From an uncultured Alistipes sp. (GTDB taxonomy: Bacteria; Bacteroidota; Bacteroidia; Bacteroidales; Rikenellaceae), in contig CAAFWE010000239.1 of assembly GCA_900766655.1 (NCBI GenBank), positions 1 to 12,719 on the forward strand: a DNA stretch of 12,719 nucleotides. Reading direction: 5' to 3'. Positions 7,763-12,719 of the stretch are shown here, piece after piece. Position numbers and translations under genes: made by a program. Below the pieces are notes generated by a model. The model ran no database searches. It saw only the letters and a list, made by a program, of their open reading frames with translations, and was not told the origin of the DNA. Numbering within the stretch: the stretch's first letter is position 1; each line of letters opens with the position of its first letter.

Positions 7763-8482
7763 CTATCGCTTCTGAATAATCCAACGGATGGTAGATATCG
7801 CAATGTATAGAACGATAATTACGGGGATTGCGTATAAACGGAGTAACGAAATTGCAAGGATGCAGGTGACAAGGAATATATAGCGCAACTTGTTGTTGCT
7901 CCAACGCCACGACTTAAACTTGAAGGAGAACATTCTCACTGGGCTCACAAGCATTGCCGCAGTAAGCACCGAAAGGAGGCACAACCACTCCTGCTCAACT
8001 ACGATGCCATACATCTCGCAGATGGCTGCCACCGAGAGACACAAGATGGCAGCACCAGGGGTTGGGAGTCCCTCGAACTCCTCGCGCTGAGTCTCGTCGA
8101 TATTAAACTTGGCAAGACGCAATGCCGAAAGTGCTGCAATAACGAGTGGGATATAGCACAAAACCTCGCTCCACACGCCCTCGAGGCCAAATGCCGATGG
8201 CATTGCTCCGCAGAGCACCGACATAGCAATGGCTGGTGCTACACCGAACGAAACCATATCGGCCAACGAGTCGAGCTGGACACCAAGTGCCGAGTATTGC
8301 TTGAGCAATCGAGCAGCAAAACCATCGAAGAAATCGCACACCGCAGCAGCGATGACGAAAATGAATGCCAGCTGTAAATCATTGTATACCAACGCCGAAA
8401 TTATCGAGCCAATGCCACACATCAGATTTGCCAATGTGATGCAGTTGGGGATGGTAAAAAGTTTGATCTTCATTTTGTGCAT
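7763..8482 (-). CDS. pssA: CDP-diacylglycerol--serine O-phosphatidyltransferase
   Basis: Makes phosphatidylserine from CDP-diacylglycerol and L-serine in the inner membrane, the precursor of phosphatidylethanolamine. The 239-residue protein has about eight hydrophobic segments. The CDP-alcohol phosphatidyltransferase signature D-x2-D-G-x2-A-R-x8-G-x3-D-x3-D is complete: Asp50, Asp53-Gly54, Ala57-Arg58, Gly67, Asp71 and Asp75. IPNCITLANLMCGIGS (11-26) is the usual N-terminal motif of the bacterial PssA type. Two ATGs compete: 8482 (MHKMKIK) and 8473 (MKIK). With the -7 box at 8501-8494, transcription would start around 8488, leaving only a few nt before 8482, so 8473 may be the real start. First gene of the minus-strand operon; the usual partner psd (decarboxylase) is not in the window. 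Confidence 0.95.
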   Translation of the reverse strand: MHKMKIKLFTIPNCITLANLMCGIGSIISALVYNDLQLAFIFVIAAAVCDFFDGFAARLLKQYSALGVQLDSLADMVSFGVAPAIAMSVLCGAMPSAFGLEGVWSEVLCYIPLVIAALSALRLAKFNIDETQREEFEGLPTPGAAILCLSVAAICEMYGIVVEQEWLCLLSVLTAAMLVSPVRMFSFKFKSWRWSNNKLRYIFLVTCILAISLLRLYAIPVIIVLYIAISTIRWIIQKR

Positions 8483-8493
8483 AATTTATCAGG

Positions 8494-8501
8494 CAAAGAT
8501 A
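8494..8501 (-). promoter_or_regulatory. -7 promoter box for the pssA operon
   Basis: On the minus strand these bases read TATCTTTG, a match to the Bacteroidota -7 consensus TAnnTTTG. At the expected -33 distance there is only CTTTTA (around 8521-8526), a partial match to TTTG in strongly AT-rich DNA. The implied transcript starts about 5-8 nt before ATG 8482 and about 15 nt before ATG 8473. Confidence 0.6.
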
Positions 8502-8595
8502 CTAATTTTAATTTAGAAATTAAAAGAATATAGTCAAAATTAATTACGCCACTATTATTATGGACGAAATATTTTTCATTTTTGAATATTTTTTC

Positions 8596-8612
8596 ATACC
8601 TTTGCAAGGTAT
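8596..8612 (+). promoter_or_regulatory. -7 promoter box overlapped by a palindrome, upstream of the large lipoprotein gene
   Basis: TACCTTTG (8597-8604) fits the TAnnTTTG -7 consensus on the plus strand; DNA at the -33 distance is T-rich (ATTTTTC, 8571-8577) but not a clean TTTG. The box is embedded in a perfect 7-bp inverted repeat, ATACCTT-TGC-AAGGTAT (8596-8612), covering the probable start of transcription. The leader to ATG 8647 would be about 36 nt. A repressor operator is one reading, inferred only from position; the symmetry may be chance. Confidence 0.58.
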
Positions 8613-8646
8613 AGTGCGAACAACCAATTATCAAACAATTCATAAA

Positions 8647-11600
8647 ATGAAAAAGTTAACAAAACTAATTCTTTCGGTTGCTGTTTTGGGCGCAAGCTTT
8701 GCTTGTACGACCGACGCAACCGACGACCTTGGCATCAAGCTCGACAGCGCAAGCCAGAGTCAAATTGTCCTCTCGTTGGAGGAGTCGCGTACTCAACTCG
8801 GCGAGAAGGTTGATGGAGTCTACCCACTCTACTGGAGCGAGGGCGACAAGATTGCAGTTAACGGTGTAGCATCGCACGAAGTACCCGCAGAGTCTGTAGG
8901 CACTCCGAGCGCAACCTTCACCATCGACTCGGCAACCTACCCTTACAACATCGTCTATCCAGCACCAGCTGAGGGCGTTGCAGCGGTAGCAGAGGGTTGC
9001 TACCCTGTGGTATTCCCTACCACTCAGCTCTACAAGGCTGGCAACATCGATGGCAATGCTGCTGTGATGTATGGCTACGCAGAGGAGGGCTCACTCCCAA
9101 CCTTGCACCATCTCTCTGGTGTGCTTCGTTTCGCAGTGAAGGGAGAGGCTACTATCGCATCGATTGTTATCAAGTCGCAGAGTGGCGCAATCGCTGGTAC
9201 CTATGATGTAAACTGCGCCAGCGGAGCTTTGACCGCTCAAGAGGGCAAGGGCTCAAACACCATCACAATGTCGTTTGGCAAGGGCTTGGCACTTGGCTCG
9301 GAGGCTACTCCAATCTATGTTGCAATGCCAGCAGGCGAGCACGGTGATGTATCGGCCACCCTCACTACCACAACCAACGAGCAGATGGCAGTTGTATTCA
9401 ACACCGATGGCAACAAGGCTATCAAGGCGGGTATTGTTCGCGAGTTCGGCGAGTTCACATTTGTGGAGAATGTTGGCGTTGGTGACGAGTTCGTAATCGA
9501 TAGCAAGGAGGCACTTATCGCCTTTGCAGCAGATCCTACAAAGTCGGCTATTGTGACTGCAAACATCGATATGACAGGCGAAGCGTGGAGTCCGATTGAT
9601 GGTTTCTCGCACAAGTTCGATGGTGGCAATTTCGAGATTAAGGGTTTGTCAGCACCTCTCTTCAACAACACTAACGGTACAATCAAGAATGTGAAGTTGG
9701 TGAATGTGAATATCTCATCGAATGGTCATATGATTATCGGTGCAATTGCCAACAACCTCTTCGCAGAGAGCGATAAGAGTGGTTTCATCAGCAACTGCTC
9801 GGTATCGGGTACAATCACCATCAACAACTCGGCATCGATTCTCGCAGCGAACTACCCTTCAACCTACGAGGTGGCACACTTCGGTGGTCTCGTCGGTTCG
9901 TTGCACGGAGCTACCGTTAGCAACTGCGTAAACGAGGCTAATATTCAGGTCAATGCAGTTGCCAAGACAGACAATGCAGTGGTTATCCACCCATTCGTAG
10001 GTGGTGTTGTAGGTTGCGCTTCGACCGCAACATTGGGCGAGGGCGCCATATACTCGACAGTGACAAACTGCGAGAACAAGGGCGCAATCAACTACCACGA
10101 TGGAGCAACCAAGCAAGTTCTTGTTCCGCATATCGGAGGTGTTGTGGGTGGTACTACCAAGGATAACTATGGCACTGTCTCGGATTGCGTGAATCGTGGT
10201 GCAATCGACTTCAACGCCATAAGCGGTATGATCGACACCTCACTCGGTATTGATGGCGGTATGTCGATGGGTGGTATAATCGGCTCGTCGTATGGCGTAA
10301 TGGAGAATAACAACAACTATGGCAAGTTGACCATCTCGGGCGGTAAGCCAAAGGCTATCCATATGGGCGGTGTTGCTGGTACTATCACCCCTATCAAGTT
10401 CCACAACAACCACAACCACACAAGCGGTACGCTCACCGTTGACAAGAGCGTGCTTTCGTGGTCGATCAATGTGGCTGGTTTGGTTGCTGAGTACACCAAC
10501 AACGGTTCGGTTGAGGATGAGTCGGTTGAGAACTGTACAAACGATGGTGCAGTTGAGGTGCACGCTTCGACCGACCCTGCAATGGTTGCTGGAACATACT
10601 ACTATCGTGTTGCTGGTCTTACTTGCTACCAGAACTTTACAATGCGCAACTGCGAGAACAAGGCCAATGGCGATATCACCGTTTCGGGAGATGTGATTCT
10701 CGGTCGTAAGAATACTCAGCCTTGCTATGGTGTTTCGGGCGCATTGGCATATATGACAACAAACAGCTACCCATACAATGTCGTAAACCGTGGCGATGTG
10801 AATGTCTATACCAATGTTTCGGTTCTCGAGGGTGTTACCGATCCCGAGCACTGTCGTTTGGACATTTCGGGATGTGGTGGTTACATCACTCGTAACTTCC
10901 AGGAGCAGGTTGCTAACTACGGTAATATCACTATTGGTAAACCAGATGTTGAGCAGACCATCAAGGCTAACGGAATCTTTATCGGCGGTGTTGTAGCTCA
11001 CGCAAGCTCGGTTAACTGTAGCTCGATTAACGAGGGAAATATCACAATCCACAACAAGGTAAGCCTTATCAGTGGTAAGAATATCTTTATCTCGACTATG
11101 CACGCTTACCTCTCGGGCACAATCGGCACTGGTAGCACCAATAAGGGCAACCTTGTTTGCAACGGAACATACACTGCAGCTTCTGACGGTGCGTCATATA
11201 TTGGTGGCGTTGCAGGTTCGGTAAATGGCGGAACTGTTGCAATGGTAACAAATGAGGGCGATGTAACCTACAACGCATCATCAACAACCCCAACATATAT
11301 TGCTGGCGCTATCGGCCACGTGGGTGTTGCTTGCAAGCTCTCTGATGTAAGCAACAGCGGTGTTGTTAATATTACTAAGGATGCGAAGAATACTGGCCTA
11401 TCGTATATTGGTGGTGCTATCGGATATATCGCTAAGGCCTCTACTCTCACTCGCGTATCGAACAGCACAAAGAGTGGTGTGCAGTATGGCGTTATCTTCA
11501 GCCGCCAGGCATCGAAGACAGGTAGTTCGTGTGACTTGCGTATCGGTGGTGTAGTTGGCCGAATGAGTGGCGTATTGACCACTGCAGAGAGTGTAACCAA

Positions 11601-12255
11601 TAGCGCAGGCATCCACGTTGACGGATATCAGCTTGGTACTTCGGGCTTGAGTATCGGAGGTGTCGCAGGTATGCTCAGCAATGATGCTCACGTGCTCGGT
11701 GGTCTTGTACAGAATAGCGGCGAGATCCTCTACGAGGGTCGTTGTCCTAAGTCGAACTTCGGATTCGGAGGTTGTATTGCAACGCTCGGCTCAAAGGCAA
11801 AGTCGTGCGAGAACATCGTCAACACGGGCGATATCATCGTAAAAAAGGCTTATGCAGATAGCTACCCTACCGGCACAGCTAAGAAGAGTATGCAGATTGG
11901 TGGTATTATCGCATATGTTCAGGAGTCTATCGCGTTCTCGAATGCACGATGCTACTGCGATATGTATATGGATCAGGTTCCAAGTGTTCGCGAGGTAGAG
12001 GGCACTGTCTACACCAACTCTTTCGGTATGATTACTGGTAGCCCTCATATGAGCGCAATTACCAATAGCCACTGTGGCGGTCGCATCTACGACGAGTACG
12101 ACATCGAGAACGAGAAGTACATAGGCAAGACGCTCAATGCCGAGAACTATTTCAAGTATATCTGTTCTGTTCCTGTAACTGCTGAGGAGGCAAAGGCTGC
12201 AAACTGCGGTTACATCTCGAGCATCGATGCAACTCCTACTTTTTCATCGAAATAA
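8647..12255 (+). CDS. Large surface lipoprotein: Mfa-like N-terminal region plus GLUG-type repeat region (putative adhesin)
   Basis: 1202-residue predicted lipoprotein. MKKLTKLILSVAVLGASFAC is a lipoprotein signal with the lipidated Cys at position 20, followed by an acidic tail (TTDATDD) of the kind linked to surface export in Bacteroidota. Residues about 40-272 resemble Mfa-like/fimbrillin-type domains (YPLYWSEGDKIAVNG at 59-73, HLSGVLRFAVKG at 155-166). From about 280, DGGNFEIKGLSAPLFNN (325-341) begins a solenoid-like region with about 19 degenerate repeats of the type (I/M)GG(V/I)(V/A)G...NC.N.G.I (412 to about 1150), matching the GLUG pattern and suggesting a right-handed beta-helix. 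The frame is open from ATG 8560, but the -7 promoter box lies inside that extension and the signal peptide starts at 8647. Role in binding host or community ligands is inference. It is followed after 18 nt by a 38-codon gene. Confidence 0.85.
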   Translation: MKKLTKLILSVAVLGASFACTTDATDDLGIKLDSASQSQIVLSLEESRTQLGEKVDGVYPLYWSEGDKIAVNGVASHEVPAESVGTPSATFTIDSATYPYNIVYPAPAEGVAAVAEGCYPVVFPTTQLYKAGNIDGNAAVMYGYAEEGSLPTLHHLSGVLRFAVKGEATIASIVIKSQSGAIAGTYDVNCASGALTAQEGKGSNTITMSFGKGLALGSEATPIYVAMPAGEHGDVSATLTTTTNEQMAVVFNTDGNKAIKAGIVREFGEFTFVENVGVGDEFVIDSKEALIAFAADPTKSAIVTANIDMTGEAWSPIDGFSHKFDGGNFEIKGLSAPLFNNTNGTIKNVKLVNVNISSNGHMIIGAIANNLFAESDKSGFISNCSVSGTITINNSASILAANYPSTYEVAHFGGLVGSLHGATVSNCVNEANIQVNAVAKTDNAVVIHPFVGGVVGCASTATLGEGAIYSTVTNCENKGAINYHDGATKQVLVPHIGGVVGGTTKDNYGTVSDCVNRGAIDFNAISGMIDTSLGIDGGMSMGGIIGSSYGVMENNNNYGKLTISGGKPKAIHMGGVAGTITPIKFHNNHNHTSGTLTVDKSVLSWSINVAGLVAEYTNNGSVEDESVENCTNDGAVEVHASTDPAMVAGTYYYRVAGLTCYQNFTMRNCENKANGDITVSGDVILGRKNTQPCYGVSGALAYMTTNSYPYNVVNRGDVNVYTNVSVLEGVTDPEHCRLDISGCGGYITRNFQEQVANYGNITIGKPDVEQTIKANGIFIGGVVAHASSVNCSSINEGNITIHNKVSLISGKNIFISTMHAYLSGTIGTGSTNKGNLVCNGTYTAASDGASYIGGVAGSVNGGTVAMVTNEGDVTYNASSTTPTYIAGAIGHVGVACKLSDVSNSGVVNITKDAKNTGLSYIGGAIGYIAKASTLTRVSNSTKSGVQYGVIFSRQASKTGSSCDLRIGGVVGRMSGVLTTAESVTNSAGIHVDGYQLGTSGLSIGGVAGMLSNDAHVLGGLVQNSGEILYEGRCPKSNFGFGGCIATLGSKAKSCENIVNTGDIIVKKAYADSYPTGTAKKSMQIGGIIAYVQESIAFSNARCYCDMYMDQVPSVREVEGTVYTNSFGMITGSPHMSAITNSHCGGRIYDEYDIENEKYIGKTLNAENYFKYICSVPVTAEEAKAANCGYISSIDATPTFSSK
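9883..12096 (+). repeat. Coding region for about 19 degenerate GLUG-type protein repeats
   Basis: Repeats show in the protein rather than the DNA. Each starts with a hydrophobic-Gly-Gly/Ala-Gly segment (GGLVG at residue 413, then cores near 450, 496, 541, 573, 609, 655, 696, 743, 779, a divergent one near 815, 852, 885, 921, 966, 1003, 1040, 1084 and 1126) and usually ends in an N-x-G-x-(I/V) turn. Spacing is 32-47 residues. Copies have diverged enough that I see no long DNA repeats, arguing against recent expansion. Confidence 0.75.
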
Positions 12256-12273
12256 CCCATAAACACTACAACT

Positions 12274-12390
12274 ATGAAACAATATTTGAAACCAAGATTT
12301 GATATCTATGACATTGTAGCCGAGAAGGGTTATGGCGAAAGCATCGGACTGCCAGGTTTTGGCACCGAGAATGACGAATTAGTATATTAA
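12274..12390 (+). CDS. 38-residue small protein of unknown function downstream of the surface lipoprotein
   Basis: ATG 12274 opens a 38-codon frame ending at TAA 12388-12390. The product begins MKQYLKPRFDIYDIVAEKGY and ends with a Gly-rich, acidic tail (IGLPGFGTENDELVY). It has no Cys, membrane segment or signal peptide, and is mildly acidic (4 Lys/Arg against 7 Asp/Glu). Support for a real gene: it starts 18 nt after the lipoprotein stop with no terminator between, its upstream context (acaactATG) resembles that of rhaA (agaactATG), and its stop codon sits in the base of a strong terminator hairpin, so the transcript is built to end exactly there. I have a general impression of short Bacteroidota proteins with an M-K-x-Y-x-K-P start, but cannot name a family. 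Possibilities are a modified-peptide precursor, a secreted or partner peptide, or a regulatory peptide. Confidence 0.65.
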   Translation: MKQYLKPRFDIYDIVAEKGYGESIGLPGFGTENDELVY

Positions 12391-12426
12391 GAAAATGGGC
12401 TTCCAAGTGGAGCCCATTTTTCTTAA
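12387..12426 (+). terminator. Strong intrinsic terminator of the lipoprotein/small-protein operon
   Basis: TTAAGAAAATGGGCT (12387-12401) pairs with AGCCCATTTTTCTTAA (12411-12426) with a single bulged T, leaving a short loop at 12402-12410. The GC-rich core GGGCT/AGCCC is followed by a five-T run (12417-12421), giving a classic intrinsic terminator on the plus strand; the matching A run lets it work in reverse. The TAA stop of the 38-codon gene (12388-12390) is inside the left arm. Confidence 0.85.
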
Positions 12427-12451
12427 TACTGTGTTACCGATCACCCTACTA

Positions 12452-12503
12452 AATGACAATGACATCGAATGACAATAAATGACAATGAATGACATCGAAT
12501 GAC
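12452..12503. repeat. 10-bp-period tandem repeat based on AATGAC
   Basis: AATGAC occurs at 12452, then with an exact 10-bp period at 12458, 12468, 12478, 12488 and 12498; the four bases between are ATCG, AATA, AATG and ATCG. The array is about 30% G+C and noncoding. On the minus strand it reads as repeated GTCATT. The period is close to one helical turn, so all copies face the same side of the DNA. It is too short and unspaced to be a CRISPR array. Confidence 0.8.
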
Positions 12504-12537
12504 GAAATTCCAAAACGGAAAATCGTAAATGATGAGT

Positions 12538-12714
12538 CTATTTTTGTGCCAAGCGAGGAGGCGAAGACGCAACCGACGCTGCGGAGCGAGAGCAGAGGGC
12601 AAACTCGTTTGCACTATGCCGAGCCGCGAGGAGGAAAAGCCTGCGTAGCAGGATTAACATAGTAAAGCTATGTGAGGAATTTGGAGTCCGATGCGCTCGT
12701 GCAAAAAGAGCCAT
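12538..12714 (-). other. Doubtful 58-codon open frame through the hairpin block
   Basis: From ATG 12714-12712 on the minus strand an open frame runs 58 codons to TAG (12540-12538). The product is Leu/Arg/Ala/Ser-rich (for example ILLRRLFLLAARHS, then SAASVASSPPRLAQK) with no recognisable domain. The frame passes straight through four perfect hairpins, unusual for a real gene. It may continue upstream beyond the window edge. More likely it is a fortuitous frame in a repetitive or structured element than a protein gene, but its openness across a GC-rich block is recorded. Confidence 0.2.
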
Positions 12715-12719
12715 CAGAA
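12541..12719. repeat. GC-rich multi-hairpin block, candidate dispersed repeat or structured RNA
   Basis: G+C rises abruptly to 68% over 12551-12600 against about 30% at 12451-12500. Within 97 bases there are four consecutive perfect inverted repeats: CGCT-GCGG-AGCG (12577-12588), GCAAAC-TC-GTTTGC (12599-12612), CCTGC-GTA-GCAGG (12640-12652) and ACATAG-TAAAG-CTATGT (12657-12673). The sequence continues to the window edge (12674-12719) without further clear structure. No transposase or known RNA family is recognisable. Together with the 10-bp repeat array it fills the 12427-12719 interval, which otherwise has no credible gene. Confidence 0.6.

Noticed and set aside
7756..7803. Upstream start of the porin frame at 7803
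   Set aside because: The codon is TTG inside pssA and the extra residues precede a well-formed signal peptide that starts at ATG 7755.
8560..8646. In-frame 29-codon extension of the lipoprotein from ATG 8560
   Set aside because: It would bury the lipoprotein signal peptide and contains the -7 promoter box at 8597-8604; the signal sequence starts at 8647.
10240..11103. 287-codon minus-strand frame opposite the repeat lipoprotein
   Set aside because: Mirror of a repetitive coding region; the product is a monotonous Asn/Thr/Val/Cys-rich string typical of shadow frames.
12452..12503. CRISPR array
   Set aside because: The unit is only 10 bp, with no unique spacers of 25-40 bp and no cas genes in the window.
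12427..12719. Insertion sequence or integrase at the right edge
   Set aside because: No transposase or recombinase motif in any frame and no terminal inverted repeats with target duplication; the block is repetitive, but its mobility cannot be shown from this window.

Overview
The window looks like chromosomal DNA from a member of the Bacteroidales, possibly a gut Rikenellaceae/Alistipes-like organism; the genus is a guess from overall feel. Reasons for Bacteroidota: several intergenic regions carry the phylum's TAnnTTTG -7 promoter box, start codons lack Shine-Dalgarno sequences and are preceded by A-rich DNA, and the gene families present (Bacteroidota 'putative porin', Mfa-like/GLUG-type surface lipoprotein) are typical of that phylum.

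Layout. (1) 1-635, minus: N-terminal 211 codons of an AraC-type regulator, cut by the window edge before its DNA-binding domain. (2) 636-734: a short, densely structured divergent promoter. (3) 735-4279, plus: rhaB-rhaA-rhaD, a tight three-gene L-rhamnose catabolic operon (rhamnulokinase, rhamnose isomerase, rhamnulose-1-phosphate aldolase), with gaps of 9 and 2 nt and no permease. (4) About 4298-4332: a hairpin shared by the convergent operons. (5) 4331-8482, minus, transcribed pssA -> porin -> lytic transglycosylase -> mntP: an envelope-centred operon with short gaps or overlaps; mntP appears to start at TTG. (6) 8483-8646: divergent promoter region for pssA and the next gene. (7) 8647-12255, plus: a 1202-residue lipoprotein with an N-terminal Mfa-like region and about 19 degenerate GLUG-type repeats. 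(8) 12274-12390: an unlisted 38-codon gene in the same transcript, ending inside a strong terminator hairpin. (9) 12427-12719: no conventional gene, but a composite repetitive block made of 10-bp-period AATGAC repeats (about 30% G+C), an AT-rich spacer, then a GC-rich stretch (68% over its first 50 bases) with four consecutive perfect hairpins.

How the genes work together. The rhamnose genes convert L-rhamnose to dihydroxyacetone phosphate and L-lactaldehyde under probable control of the divergent AraC regulator. The minus-strand operon contributes phospholipid synthesis, an outer-membrane barrel, peptidoglycan cleavage and manganese export. The large lipoprotein is probably surface exposed and may be an adhesin.

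The parts I understand least, and so the best candidates for something undescribed, are the 38-residue peptide behind the giant lipoprotein and the multi-hairpin/10-bp repeat block at the right edge. I see no transposase, CRISPR array, tRNA or rRNA.
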